Assembly (NCBI RefSeq): GCF_030272615.1
Contig: NC_081413.1
Coordinates: forward strand, 723,505,649 to 723,569,648
DNA: 64,000 nucleotides
Source of the DNA: Cryptomeria japonica
Taxonomy: Eukaryota; Streptophyta; Pinopsida; Cupressales; Cupressaceae
Direction of reading: 5' to 3'
The position numbers and the translations under genes were made by a program. Below are positions 1 through 12,179 of this stretch, one piece after another; positions within the stretch are counted from its first letter, which is position 1; the number at the start of each line of letters is the position of its first letter. A model generated the notes under the pieces. It worked only from the letters and a program-made list of their open reading frames with translations. It did not search any database and was not told where the DNA came from.

Positions 1-2080
1 ATCACCTTAGATCTTTTGTTAGTACTCAATGACAAATTCGGTTTGATGCATTGGTGTTGAAAGTCGCCAAGCCTGGTATTGAAATGCTTGCGGTAAGTGG
101 AGTCGCTATGGACATCTCTGTCCGTTTTAACATTCTATATTTGAATCCTTCATTCAGGGAGGAGAATATGTTGTGGAGGATTCTCTTCGGTGATCATAAC
201 ATTTTACGAGCAAATGAAAGTGACAGAGATCGCTTGCTTCACGACGCTCGTGGATAGAGACACCGACAAGGTGGCTCTAGTACCTCTTTCTCGGGTAGAC
301 TTTTAGACTCATGTTTGACTTTTGTTGACTTTTTCAATGGATACATTATTGTGATATTTTACTTAGACATTATGCAGTGTGGTGCTATGCTTTAATTTTG
401 ATTTAGAATGTATGTTTTTCATGCAGTATTTCTTTATGGATGTTAAATGGGATTTTGATTGGATTACTCACATGGACTGACACATTTACTTTATAGGTAC
501 AATGTGTTATATTCATGTTTTGTGTTTGTAAGTGTATGGGGTGCGAGGGGATGATTTTCCTTCACTCACTTCGGTGAGACAAGGAATGCCACGATTCTCC
601 TTCATCGGTGTGCGTGTCGTGTCTTTTATATATGTCTATATGCACGTGTGGTTCTTTGATGCAGGGCATTGCAGGTACAAGTACAGGTAGGTATGGGGTA
701 TCGACTCCACTTGGTTTCACAGGTCTGAGCGTACCTTATTTGTCCAATGGGAGTGGAGGAGATAGTTGGTAGACCCTAAAATTGACCCGCAGTTACACTC
801 ATGTGAGTGTCGTTAGTCGGTCGTCAATTCCCGTTTGACTGGTATGCTAGTCTTGGTTCTTTGACATTTTCATTTTGTGAGTCATCGTGTGGTTGTTTCT
901 CCTTTTGCGTTTTTCCAATTAGTTAGAAAAGTTAGTTTGAGTGAATATTGTTATTTCATGTTGGTGTATTTGAATTAAATTAATATGCCTTTGTGAATAT
1001 TGATTTAATTAAATAAATTGAGTTATTGAATTTAAATTGATAAAGTGCATGTTATATTTAAAAAAGTTATTGTATTTAATTGAAAAAAGGAAACAAAGTT
1101 AAAAAAATATGCTATTGGAATTTTTAGATTTTATGTTGAGTTAATTTCAAATAAGGAAAAAAAGAAAGAAAATATCCCCATTGACTTTTTAGAGGAGATT
1201 AGATTTTCACCTTTTTGGAAAATTGCTATTGGTTGAATGACAACTTTAACCTAAAAGTTTTTAGGTTAAATTTTTTCATATATTTACTTGAGATTTCACG
1301 AGAAGAGGGGAGGAAATTTTTGGAAGCTCGGTTTGGAAACAAAAAAATTGGAGATTAGATTCTGGATTGAAGATTTTGGTGTGCAAGTTGAGGCTCATCC
1401 CAATTTTTTTCTCCCAGCAGTGCATTTATATGTTGGATAGACTTTATTTTTCTTTTTGTTAAAAAAAAAAATTAAATGGTTTGAAAACTTCCTGTGTGTG
1501 GTTGGAAATCATGAAATTTTTATTGGAAGCTTTTAGTTGAATATAAGTTGTGGGAATTGAGTGATTTATATTTGAGTTAATCTCTTCCCAAATCAGATTT
1601 GTTAATTTTGAAGAAATTGAAATTTAGAACCAAAAATTTAGTTTCTCTGTGTGTGTTTTCAAGTTGAGCAATTTGTTATAAATCTTTTCATTTCAAGTTT
1701 GGGAGTAAAATATTTATTTTTCTGTGTGTATGGAGATTTTTAGATTGTTAAAAATCAAGGGTTATGCTGGCCAAATTTTTGCAATTTGACCTCCCTGTGT
1801 GTGTTCATGATTTTTCCATGTGTGTGAGAGCAATGGAAATTTGATTTTGATCCTCTCTATTTTGTTTTAATTTCTCTTGGTTTTTGCCCAAAATCATTTA
1901 ATTTGGGTCTTTTATGAGTCTGTTAGTATACATAAATTTTTATCAAGAATTTTCATTCAAAAAAAAATCTATTTATACTGTTTTAGCAGAGATATTTCTT
2001 TGTGTAGGAAATATATTTTATAATTAAAAAAAAAAAAAAAAGATTATAAAATAATACCCACATGGTAGGGGACCCACCTC
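1..2080. other. Unclassified AT-rich DNA, no gene recognised
   Basis: No reading frame here resembles a protein I know. The longest one (51-257, plus) has no recognisable motif. Pyrimidine-rich stretches, poly-A runs and GT-rich text are typical of old intergenic plant DNA or the untranslated part of a large LTR element. I see no PBS, no polypurine tract and no RT or integrase motif. Confidence 0.5.
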
Positions 2081-2091
2081 CCCCGACCACG

Positions 2092-2192
2092 TGCAATGGT
2101 AGTTGCTCTACCATAGGGTAGCAGCGCTACCGTATGGTAGTCGCTACTACCATATGGTAGCAGCGCTACCATGTGGTAGCAGTGCTACCAAA
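2092..2192. repeat. Palindromic minisatellite (CTACCATATGGTAG core)
   Basis: Short GC-richer block of about five head-to-tail copies of a unit of roughly 19-22 bp whose core, CTACCATATGGTAG, is its own reverse complement, linked by CAGCG or similar. Each unit can pair with itself and with its neighbours. It is sharply bounded and followed 90 bp later by a TA/TATG microsatellite. No coding role is visible. Confidence 0.75.
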
Positions 2193-2284
2193 AACAACAG
2201 ACCGCTGTTATAATAATTCCGCCAGTCCCTTTTCACAACGCCTAAAAAAAATTTGATTTCGCCAGTATACTTAAAATGCAGATT

Positions 2285-2285
2285 T

Positions 2286-2360
<75 letters not shown>

Positions 2361-2369
2361 TGTATGTAT
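2285..2369. repeat. Compound microsatellite (TA)n(TATG)n
   Basis: About 24 TA dinucleotides run directly into about 9 TATG/GTAT tetranucleotides. It is a simple sequence repeat with no other signal. Confidence 0.95.
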
Positions 2370-5145
2370 TATTCTTTATGGTTGTTGTTGGTAATTTAAA
2401 TTTATCTGTAAATTAAGTTATTATTTAGATGTGGTATATATACATAATATGATATGTGTATATAAGTATATATTCGATGAATATATAATTATATACATAT
2501 ATTTATATTATTATATATATTTAATGTGATTTTTATTAGTTTTATAAATTGTATTATTTGGGATATTAAATAAAATGATGCTTATGTGAAAGATGTGTTA
2601 TTTTAATATGAGATGTTTTATTTCGTTAAGTTATTATGATTTTTACTTGTCCAAAAATAAAAGGGGGAAATTGGTTATTTGAGGATAGTTTAAATTCTAG
2701 CCTTATTAGACTAATGACGGCTTCAAATTTCTTTTTAAAAGGGGTGGTTGTGTTTTCTTAAATCTTTAATATTGAATTGCAAGTATATAATGATTTTATT
2801 ATTTTCAAAGATTGTTTTAATTATGATCTTTAGCGAATTTGGTATTTCTTGGCAAGAGCTTGATTTCGTTGCAATTCTTGTAAATGTTTAGTCGTCATGT
2901 TGTAGTGGTCATTGTACCCTCTTGAACATGTGTTGTCCTTATAACCTTGTTGATGTGAACCATGTTGTGTTATGTTCCATATGGTTAACCAAGGGTTAGT
3001 AAGATTGTGTTTTCGTCACCTATGTTTTGTCGCGGTCATATGGCTATCAGTATCGCCATAGGGTTCTCATTGAAAGACCATGATTGTATAGTGTCCTATG
3101 GGAGAGTGGCTTTTGAGTGGGGGTCATGCCCTAAGTGGATGGTTGGATAACCCCTCGAAAGTGAGTTTATAAGTGATAACCTAATAATTGATTAGGGGGT
3201 GGGTAGTTCTAAACATTAAGCAAAATATTTTACCCCGCACATGGTTGAGTGCTCGTATAGACTCAAGATGTAGTGGGAAGGCCTGGAATGGAAAACCGAC
3301 CACCTTGTCTTCACGAAGGGTTGGTAGGGTCCGCATGAGTCTTGGATGGAACAGAGGGTTCGAGAAAAGTTACCGGGATAACCTAGGTTGGGGGTTGGGA
3401 CCTATGGAGGCCTAACTAGGGTAACCATCACAAGCTATGTGATGACACTCTCTCCTCAAGGTCACTAGTGTATTGTGATGTTGAGTTCACCTGGAGTATT
3501 GTGGAGTCACACTTGTATTGTCGACCATGTTTTACTTGTGCTTGCTTGAGGGTTTTCTGCTATCTCCTAGCACGGTGGGGTGGTTCCATTTTGGGATCAC
3601 ATGGTCGAGTGGTAGTGCCACTTCCCATTAGATGTTTATGTTCGTTCCTGCATGCGAGAATTGGCTTCACAGATATTTTTGTGGTTCGTCATTCTTGCAT
3701 CATCTCATGTTGAAGATTTTTGTACCTTTGATACCTTTGTGATCATTTGTATCAGTGGATTATGTTACCTTGGCTATTGGTAAAGATGCAATTTTATATG
3801 TATTATTGGAAGCCATGTAATAGATGATTAATGTAATCTTTGTTTAGTTGGGATGTTTATTATATCAGTTATCTTTATTCAATGTGCAAATGCTTTCTTG
3901 AAAAAAAAAATATTATAATACTTTCAATCTTCCAAATGATGAAATATGTTGTATGAATATGATTTATTCGTGTTCAATAGGTAATGATGGCAATTGCATG
4001 TCTTTGAGTATCCTATGATGGATAATTGGATTAACCTTAATAATGAAATTTAACCTTTCAAATAATTCTTCGTTGGTAACCCTTTAGGAATTCTTTGTGT
4101 TAGACTTCCGCTTGTGTAATAAATGTGCAATGTAGTAATTAAAGCACTTCATGTGGTTTAAACTTTAAAAAATTTTTTATTTCACCCTTAGTTGGTTAGT
4201 TTGTGTGGTTTTTTCCTTTACGGTTCCTAGCAGTGGCAACAAGCATTATGAGGATTCAACGAAGCGACGTGAGTCGGTACATGTGCTATCAACTACTCAG
4301 TGTAATGGAAGGTTGAGATCGAGCAACAACATAGTGGTGAGTTTTGTGATGATCACATCAAGGCGTACACAAATGTGAAATGTGTGCGTATGGGGATGAA
4401 AGCGAATGGAGGCACCTAATGATTAGGAATGGTGGAGAAGGCCTCCATGCAATAACGCCTCGCAACAACTCTCACATCATCCTAGAAGCTTCGAGAGTCA
4501 CATGAAGCATTCGTCTCGCTAAAGCATGCATAAGCATCAGATGATATTGTAATTGAAGGTCTAGTTATTTGAGTTCTTACTTATGTCGCTCTTGATGATC
4601 ATCTGACATTTGTCCTAGGATGGGCACTGCAGCTTAGCATTCTGGCACACCCTGCTACAGGTGGATTTCTGTCGCATTTTTGTGGTTGGTCCATCACTTT
4701 GCTATGGATGGTATTAAAGGCAATTCTTCAGATGATGCTTAAGCTATGCACAAAGCATATATTGTGGACAGATGATGAGTGATGGCAAGGGCCAAAGGCC
4801 ACACAACCATTAGATCATCACTAGGTGCTTCGGTGTGTTCAGTCCAAGTGAATGGAAATTCTATTGCTGAGCAAAATTATAAAAGATAAGTACTCTTTAT
4901 GTTTGAATAATGTTCATGAAATTTTTATTAATTCATGCTACATCGTTGAATAGTGAATCATGTATTGACATTTCCCTTGACTATCATTATCTCTCTCTAA
5001 AATGCTTCCAGGATGAATCAAAGATTGCATTCAAGGAAGAAAGATTGCTTGCATTTCTTCGCAGAGGAAGAATCAACATTCAGAGGGAGTCTGACATATT
5101 GTCAGAAGTAACCTTGGATGAAGAGATTAGAAGGTTGATATCTTC
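2370..5145. other. Unclassified region, possibly untranslated retroelement DNA
   Basis: The first part is AT-rich; from about 2,900 it becomes GT-rich with short open frames (3188-3415, 3468-3713, 4910-5161) that match nothing I recognise. It lies immediately upstream of the tandem repeats that precede a copia-type LTR, so part of it may be the body of that element, but no gag, RT or integrase motif can be read in any frame. Confidence 0.4.
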
Positions 5146-5363
5146 TTTAGAGGGAGCTTGACATTTCAGCTTTAGAAGGAGTTTGACATTTCAGCTTCAG
5201 AGGAAGCATTACATTTCAGCTTCAGAGGGAGCTTGACATTTCAACTTCAGAGGGAGCTTGACATTTTAGCTTCAAAGGAAGCATGACATTTCAACTTTAG
5301 AGGGAGCTTGACATTTCAGCTTTAGAGGAAGCTTGACATTCTAGCTTCAGAGGGAGCCACGCC
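5146..5363. repeat. 25-bp tandem repeat, about 8.7 copies
   Basis: A 25-bp unit (reading like TTTAGAGGGAGCTTGACATT plus TCAGC) repeats with exact 25-bp periodicity from 5146, with starts at 5171, 5196, 5221, 5246, 5271, 5296, 5321 and 5346. The unit is not a multiple of three, so it is not a conserved peptide repeat. It is the first of three adjacent arrays before the copia-like LTR at 6131. Confidence 0.9.
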
Positions 5364-5410
5364 ATCATGAAGATTTGGTTAATGCATTTTTCTCTATGAT
5401 GGAGAAATTT

Positions 5411-5660
5411 GAGGTGAAAGCCCTTGTTAATGAGTTCTTCTCTGTGAGGGAGAAGTTTGAGATGCAATCCCTTGTTAATGAGTTCCTTTGCGAGGGAGAA
5501 GTTCGAGGTGCAATCCCTTGTTAATGAGTTATTCTCTCTGAGGGAGAAGTTGAGGTGTAATCCCTTGTTAATGAGTTCTTTCCTGTGAGGGAGAAGTTTG
5601 AGGTGCAATCCCTTGTTAACGAGTTCTTCTTTGCGAGGGAGAAGATCGAGGTGAAATCCC
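5411..5660. repeat. 46-48-bp tandem repeat, about 5-6 copies
   Basis: Units starting with GAGGTGCAATCCCTTGTTAA occur at 5411, 5459, 5505, 5552, 5600 and 5648, spaced 48, 46, 47, 48 and 48 bp. Where spacing is 48 the unit is open on both strands and gives a 16-residue repeat, but the 46- and 47-bp spacings break the frame. This supports a non-coding minisatellite inside the element tail. Confidence 0.9.
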
Positions 5661-6060
5661 TTGGTGATTCATTCTTCTCTGGGAGAAGTCTGAGGTTAAA
5701 GCCCTCGTTCCACCTTCTACGAGTAGGTATGGTGGATCGACCCTCTGCGAGTAGGCATGGTGGAGATGCATTCTTCTCTGGGAGAAGTTTAAGGTTAAAG
5801 CCCTCGTTTCACCCTCTGCGAGTAGGTATGGTGGATCCACCCTCTACGAGTAGGCATGGTGGAGCCACCCTTTGCGAGTAGGCATGGTGGTAATGCACCC
5901 TTCTCTGGGAGAAGGTTGAGGTGAAAGCCCTCTTCCACCCTTTGCGAGTAGGTATGGTGAGCCCACTCTCTGTGAGTAGGTATGGTGGGTATCATGGAAG
6001 AAATTCCATGATGTGCTTGTTCACCCTCTGGGAGTAGCTATGGTGAACGTATTATTCATG
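5661..6060. repeat. GAGTAGGTATGGTGG-type repeat block
   Basis: Around ten degenerate copies of CACCCTCTGCGAGTAGGTAT-like units of about 30-35 bp are interspersed with TTCTCTGGGAGAAGTTT segments. Copia element C carries closely similar wording (CACCCTCTGCGGAGTGCAAG and TTCTCTGGGAGAAGTTTATG) at the same place, between the coding region and the polypurine tract, so the two elements are relatives. Confidence 0.85.
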
Positions 6061-6130
6061 GGAGTAGCCATGGTGGTAGTCACTATGTGACTTGGTTACT
6101 AAGAAGGAATCCTCCCTAGCTAAGAGGGAG

Positions 6131-6553
6131 TGTTGTTGTGTAGCTAAGTCATATCCCTTCTAGGGTCGATCTAGTGCACAAAATGCCAAGTGGCCTGTTG
6201 ACCTTGGCATTTGGATATCTTAATTGTATGAGTCTAATTTGGGGCAGGCCCTATTTGGGCAAACCACTTGTGTGTAACTTGTGATTAAGTTAAATGTAAC
6301 TTGCAACTAAGGGAGACTCATATGTAACTTATAATATATAGGCCTTACCCTATCCTTGGCGCCAAAAGTATATGGCCGACTTGAGGTCTATTAGGAGGTA
6401 TTAATTCATATATATGCAAGGTCATGATTGCATCAATAGACATGAATTCACTAACATGAAGAGCATGTAGTGTGCTCGGGGTGACGATAAGAGCTTATCG
6501 TCTAACATTGGGAAGGCAACAGATCTGATGTTTGCCTGTGGTTAACCAACACT
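6131..6553 (+). mobile_element. Ty1/copia-like 3' LTR fragment with polypurine tract
   Basis: The tract AAGAGGGAG (6122-6130) is followed directly by TGTTGTTGTGTAGCTAAG, the same PPT-LTR layout as at 38287-38296 in copia element C. Inside are the same landmarks as in C's LTR: CCTTGGCGCCAAAA, GGCCGACTTG and a TATATATGCAAG TATA region near 6408. A 9-bp-arm hairpin (GACGATAAG/CTTATCGTC) lies at 6482-6501. The right end is uncertain: I placed it at ...CCAACA (6553), shorter than C's 1,036-bp LTR. No matching 5' LTR is in the window. Confidence 0.65.
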
Positions 6554-6570
6554 ACCATAAAATCAACATT

Positions 6571-8640
6571 TTGGAGCACTATTCCAAAGTTAAAAAGAAT
6601 CCACACAACATTAGTAGAAAGAAAGATCTAGCTCACCCAAAATTGTTTTTACAATAGTAAGTTTTGACATGTGCAATTAGTTGTAAACTCATAAAGTTAT
6701 AGATTTTTAATTATTTGACTAAAATATTTACAATAATGAATTGCTACTTTGTTTCGATGCATTTGAATGCTAGGATTTCAAAAAAGGAGCTACAAAAAAG
6801 ACAAGAAGACACACATGTATATAACCTTCATTCATCCAAATTTAATGTTAATAGTTTAAATTAATAAAATTGTACACAAAATTATATTATACATTGATAC
6901 ATTTTTATAGATCTATACCTTTATACACTTTTATTTTTATTTTTTATGTAATGTTAATTTTTTTTTTTTTTTTTTCCATCAATCACCTATCAACGTATTC
7001 CTTGCACCTCCTATGACTGCAAGTGCTAGTTTACCAACAAATTTATTTATCAACGTTAATTAGAACACACTTATCAAAGACATTGGGTAGAGTGCTTGTT
7101 CCAATTCCTAATATCTAGCAAAACACTTGAGCACCTCAAAAATCGGTTCAAACGAAAATGTTAAAAGCGAATTTGGACAAAGATTAAATATCCCAACTAA
7201 AAAATTACAATACGGTGTAACGAAAATAAACTTCTCGCACTCTTCTTTCAAAATTACTCCACCTTGTCACTAATATAAACAAGTGCCACATAGTGACGAG
7301 TCCTTGCCTTTGATAATTTTTGAATTGAGTGTAATTGAAATCTTAAATAATTTGAGTTATAAGATACTTAGCAATTTTATCAATGTTACAAATATGCATG
7401 AAAGATGTTTTAAAATATCGTTAGCTATTGTTTATGACTTGTAATGGGGACCAAAGGTACTTGTATAAATTTTGAAGAGTTTCATAAAAATGATGTTTAT
7501 CCAAAAAAAAAAAAAAACTCAATCATGAGCTAATCTTTAGTATTTCATTTTGCTAAGACCCCTACTCTCCTTACGTTTTACAATAATAAATTGATTTATT
7601 ATTATTTTTTATATTAATTTTGTTATCAAGTAAATTTTCAATATGAATTTTTTATTTAATATTATAAATATATGAGAAATTATATATATTAAAAAAAAAA
7701 AATATAATTCCTAATAGATCATAGTTTCAAGATTAATTTTCATCACTTTTTAGTTTTTTATGTATATTAATAAAATAAAATAAATTCTATATGATAATAT
7801 TTTTATAAAAACCATCAATAAAACTAATTAATCTAAATATTTAACACCAAACTACTGATATGTTTGGTATTGAGCTAAGAAAAAATGAATGATTAATCTG
7901 GTTGCCCTCATTGTGATATGTTTTAATTGACAAATTTTTATATTATAAAAATTACATTATTAATCGGACCTTATATCTGAAAAATCCGCTTATAACAACA
8001 AAAGTTGTATTGGCCAATCAGGATTAAAAAAAATAACTTTTATAATATGTAAACTTAAAAATTGCACAAGTAACTTCAGAAAATAAAAAATATTTTTAAA
8101 AACAAAAATAAAACCTTGTTTGTAATTCGTTCAAATTAAATTTTTTAATAACTAGTTAACTGTAAAGATAAATTATATTTATTAAAAAAATAAAATATAA
8201 TTCCTAATAGATAATAGATCATAATTCAAATTAATTGTCATGACTTTTTAGTTTTTTATGTATATTAATTAAATAAAATAAATTTTATATGATAATATTT
8301 TTATAAAAAACATCAGTAAATTAAATATCCCAACTAAAAAATTACAATACGGTGTAACAAAAATAAACTTCTCGCGCTCTTCTTTCAAAATTGCTCCACC
8401 TTGTCACTAATATAAATAATAATTAAAAAAACCAATATAAATAATAATAATTATTAATAAAAATATTATGACAAGATTGTCACACAATTCAGACAGCAAA
8501 ATCCCACACAAATCCAACTTTTCAAGATGAAAAAACAAGGCAAGGAAAAATCTCAGACAAGTTTTCACTTCCTCAAACATAAATCCGTCGAACTTTTCAT
8601 TCTATTTAGTTTTTGGCTGTGGTGTGCCGAGTGAATCTGA
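6571..8640. other. AT-rich upstream region with internal duplications
   Basis: No gene is visible. Two blocks occur twice. About 95 bp at 7177-7272 (containing CAATACGGTGTAACGAAAAT) recurs at 8320-8415, and about 135 bp at 7690-7830 (containing AATATAATTCCTAATAGAT) recurs at 8190-8322. The order is rearranged, so this is a local duplication rather than an LTR pair. The block lies just upstream of the host gene's first exon. Confidence 0.7.
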
Positions 8641-8740
8641 AATATGCAGTACACGTGTATAGGGACACAGATAGGGACACAGACTACTGTGCTGGAGTAA
8701 ATCTGAAATTTATTGTATGAATATACGAGACGCAGTTTAC
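8641..8740 (+). promoter_or_regulatory. Presumed 5' UTR/proximal promoter of the LRR gene with G-box
   Basis: A G-box, CACGTG (8652-8657), lies about 85 bp before the start codon and is followed by two copies of ATAGGGACACAG. There is no obvious TATA box at a standard distance. Assignment as promoter rests only on position relative to exon 1. Confidence 0.35.
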
Positions 8741-8805
8741 ATGGATCGTCTATTGAAAGGCGCGAGGGCGTCTGGATCTCTCAACCTTTCAAATCGTGCC
8801 CTCAA
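8741..8805 (+). CDS. LRRC40-like: LRRC40-like LRR protein, exon 1
   Basis: Encodes MDRLLKGARASGSLNLSNRAL plus two bases of the next codon. This is the characteristic N-terminus of plant LRRC40-like proteins (MDR-L-K-A/G-AR-SGSLNLSNR). An in-frame ATG at 8717 would add eight residues, but family alignment favours 8741. The exon ends CTCAA before GTGGGT; joining to GGAAGTG at 32318 restores Lys-Glu-Val-Pro in phase. The product is a predicted intracellular leucine-rich-repeat scaffold; its biochemical role in plants is not established to my knowledge. The gene continues across an intron of about 23.5 kb full of transposons. Confidence 0.8.
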
Positions 8806-8815
8806 GTGGGTTATT

Positions 8816-9100
8816 AACAAGCGCCACTTTTTTCATTATTTTATGTTTGTAATGTTGATTGCAGTTTTCATTGGATCTGTTCAAATAGATTGCCATTCAC
8901 ATTCATACCCAACTGCTTACATGTATGCTTGTTTTATAATGTAGCTTCGATTATGCCTAGCAAAATTCTATATCAAGTCCGATGCAATTAATAAGCACCG
9001 TCCTTTTCATTATTTTATGTTTTGTAATGTGGGTTGCAGTTTTGGTGAGATCTTTTCAAATAGCATTCAAGATGTTTACATTGCCTGTTTACAGTCATAC
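8816..9100. repeat. Local imperfect duplication of about 110 bp
   Basis: The stretch beginning AACAAGCGCCACTTTTTTCA at 8816 recurs at about 8990 with substitutions and small gaps; both contain TTTTCATTATTTTATGTTT. The copies are about 174 bp apart. It produces two short open frames (8717-8944 and 8982-9221) rich in hydrophobic residues. Only the first 65 coding bases of the former belong to a real exon. Confidence 0.75.
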
Positions 9101-9269
9101 CGAACTTCTTATATTTATTCTTCTTGTAGAATTTAGTATCAGTTGTGACTTGCAATTCTATTTGCAGCTTGATGCAGGCAAGAAACCCCATGTTCAACAC
9201 GTTTTAATTATTTCAGTTTAGCCTTTAATGGGTTGAATTTCTTAATCCAGCTGGGTGGTGGCCTTCGTT

Positions 9270-9505
9270 TCTGACTTTTCGACCCTGGCTAATGGTGTCA
9301 TCGTTATAATCCTTTCGAGCCTCACTAATTGAGTCATCATTAGGGAAGAAACCTTTTTAGCCTCACTAATATCCTCATTACCAGTGAAGAAGCTTTTTGA
9401 GCCTCATTAATTGGCTTGCAGGGAAGAAGCCTTTTGAGCCTCATTAGTTGGCTTATCGTTAGGGGAAAAACCTTTCAAGCCTCGCCAGAGGACTCATCAT
9501 TAGGA
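9270..9505. repeat. About 40-bp degenerate minisatellite
   Basis: A unit containing TTTTGAGCCTCATTAATTGG recurs near 9318, 9359, 9398, 9436 and 9477, spaced about 38-41 bp, with GGGAAGAA spacers. The copies are well diverged, so the array is old. It lies in intron 1. Confidence 0.75.
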
Positions 9506-9634
9506 TGAATCGAGAAATTCATTTTCAGAGTCGCATGTGAACATGACATACGAACTAGCCCAGATTTAGACACATCCTCTGGAAAAAGAAAATTTATTCG
9601 TTCTCCCTTGAAGCAAGGTCATTAACGGTTCAGA

Positions 9635-9845
9635 CTCCTGTTATCTCTTTTTTTTAGGGCTCCCGTTGATGGAAGTAAAGCACACTTGGTAGAACAGCCC
9701 AGTCTCCTAAAGTTGGAGAATCAAGAGTACAGAATCGTTCATGCTCCTGTTATCTCTATTTTTTTTTTTGGGAGCCCCGCTGATGGAAGTAAAGCACCGT
9801 TGGTAGATTAGCTCAGTATTCTAAAGTTGGAGAATCTCAAGTACA
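9635..9845. repeat. About 107-bp tandem duplication
   Basis: Two copies (about 9635-9735 and 9743-9845) share TCCTGTTATCTCT, GATGGAAGTAAAGCAC and CTAAAGTTGGAGAATC in the same order, with a T-run of variable length. Non-coding, in intron 1. Confidence 0.8.
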
Positions 9846-10852
9846 GGATAAGATAACAAATTATTATGTGCAGCCCTGCTTAGTCCAGGCGAAATGTGTT
9901 TCGTTTGTGCTTCTCCATTTATGCAGATAAAGGCCTCCACCCTTCAAACACCCTTCAAACAGCTCTAACCAAATTGCAAACAACAAAAAAGACAAATGAA
10001 CAAACAGTCAAGCAGAACTCAGAAATTAGTTTGAATATTCCATTTCATCATTTAGCAATATAAAACATATTAGAGCGAGGTAAACTTTGTCATAATCCTC
10101 CTCCATTCCGTCCTGTCCTCAATCCAAGCCAAAAGCCCCAAAATATAACCCGACCACCACCAACCCACTACAAAACAAACATTCCAAAAATAGGACTATT
10201 GCCTCAGGAAACAGGTGGCGACAGAAGCACACCAAACATATGGAACATGAAAATAAAGAGGAATGCATCTTTGCAGGAGCTGACTCAGATATGTCATTTT
10301 TGAGAATCTTTGGTTACATTGACCTCCCTATTTTTGAAAAATTCTAAACCTTAAAGGTTCAGAAGAGTCTGAATCGGAGAGTTTCAAGAGAGTACTATTA
10401 TCAAAAACTATCCTTCTGCCTCGAAGAATCAAGCCATGGTATTCCCTTCCACCAAATTAGATATCTCTGCAATTAATCACATTGTTTCTTCTTTCGCTTC
10501 CAACCTCTTGTTAGGACAAAGATCCTCCTTTGCCGTTCTGTTCTTTTCCCCTTTTCCCAGCTCCCCTAAGGCTCAGTTGTCGTCCTCCACTGAAAATCAT
10601 CATTACTTTTTGCGTCACTCATACTAGCTCCTATTACACCTGCACATAAATCATTAAAAACAGAAATAAAGTTAAGGAAATAAAAATTTCCCATAAATAC
10701 TTTCTCCTTCTCTGCATTATTTCCCATAAATGCTTTCCATTTCATATTTTGTGAGGTGGCCTTTGTTTCTTAATTCAGTGTAATGTGGTTCACAAGTCAA
10801 ATCTTTTTGGACATTGTCCTTTATACCATAACTAAACACCTCTGTGATGCCC
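9846..10852. other. Intron 1 DNA without a recognisable gene
   Basis: One plus-strand frame (10436-10627, 63 codons) starts at a good ATG context but matches nothing I know and lacks support. A 55-bp segment at 10192-10247 (containing TATTGCCTCAGGAA and GACAGAAGCACACC) recurs at 21381-21435. The block ends at the 5' LTR of element A. Confidence 0.5.
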
Positions 10853-12178
10853 CCTTCTAGTTGATATCTGTTAGTTGAGTAGATTAGCCTATCATTGACT
10901 CTCGTAGGCTGATGAGGTTGGTTAGAGGGTCCTCCAGAGTTTGGTTCGTTATCTTCAGAGCGAGCACTCCAGGTCTGGTTTTCGTTTGAGGTCTCCAGGA
11001 CTCCGTTTGAGATACTTTCTATTTTTAGCAGTCCTGCTATTTATAGCCAGTGGGTTGGGCAGGGACAGAGTATGGTTTGGCAGTCTCCAATTCAGACGAC
11101 AAGCAATTCTGATGAGTACTTGGAGAGATATTAATATTTAATTATTTTTAATTAAATATTAAATGGGCGAACTTTAATGTTTAATTGTTTTAAAAAGGTC
11201 ACTTTAAGTCATAACTTAAATGAGGGTCTATCTCTCATCAGATGGGGCCATTTTTATATTAAATGGAAAAGTGATTTATTTTTTACACTTCAATAGTAAA
11301 AAATTAAATATTAAAAGTTAAACAACATTTAATGCCAAAATCACACTCTTCTTGGGAATTGCGCCAAACCCTAAGTGGAGAGGATTAAAGAAGATTTTAG
11401 GTCTTCTTTTCATTATGCTAAGTTATATTTTGTTTGGAGCTCTGAGAGGAGTTTTGGCTAAGGGTTTCAGCAGAAGATTCTTCTGTAGTGATCAGAGGTA
11501 TCGGTACAGGAAAACGTGGGATTCTTGTAAAACAACATCAGAGGCTGTGAAATATCAGTTGATCTGGCTCTTCCAGTTGGTTTCATTCAGGGACCAAGTT
11601 TGTGCTTATTAGTCAGGGAGACACCGTTATTGTTCAGCATTTTGTTGCAGCAGCAAACAGGGAAACAGAGGTACGCAAAGGAGATATTTATTGGTGGCTG
11701 TACGGCTGCTTGGGAAGTAGCGCCAATCCCCTAAGGGTCTGCGATTTGCATGCTGGAGGAATCAAAAAAATATTATAAAAATAGCTGGAGGTGCACCTAG
11801 CCTGGAGTCATCCATTGAGCTATCATGTTAGCTGTTCAGGTCAGTCTGGAGTAAGTTACAGCAGGTTGTCATTATGGACTGTGTGTGACAGCAAGGAAGG
11901 AATAAGGGTTTCCAGAATTTCGTGGTATTTTTTCAGTTCCTATCTAATAATGTTTGTTTATGTACTGAGGGTAGATTAAGGTTGAATAAATGTAATAAGG
12001 GTTTGATCAGACTACCATTGAATTATTATTGATTTCTAGCGTTTCTCTATAGTTGCTTTTTGAGCTTGTAGTAGTTAGAGTATACTTGCTGTTCAAAATT
12101 TGCAAAGAACAAACTTAAAACGCAATAGGGTCAACTAAACTACAGTTGTCAGAGTTGAGGGCCTTTGAGGTTCTTACA
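10853..12178 (+). repeat. Element A 5' LTR
   Basis: Runs from TGTGATGCCCCCTTCTAG to GAGGTTCTTACA, 1,326 bp. The matching 3' copy is 18244-19582 with scattered substitutions; both contain TATTTATAGCCAGTGGGTTG and the TTAATATTTAATTATTTTTA AT-block. The LTRs differ visibly along their length, so the insertion is not recent. Confidence 0.9.
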
Positions 12179-12179
12179 G

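Noticed and set aside
2285..2369. A functional AT-rich element such as an origin or matrix attachment site
   Set aside because: A simple dinucleotide/tetranucleotide repeat is sufficient explanation.
5297..5995. Overlapping peptides of both strands with repeats (LINKGLHLKLLPHR types)
   Set aside because: They are translations of 25-, 48- and about 33-bp tandem DNA repeats whose lengths are not kept in frame.
8982..9221. A 79-aa hydrophobic plus-strand protein
   Set aside because: It is the shadow of a local duplication in intron 1, with no family similarity and no codon signal.
10436..10627. A 63-aa plus-strand protein with a serine/proline-rich end
   Set aside because: Short, isolated, no recognised motif, no splice or promoter support.
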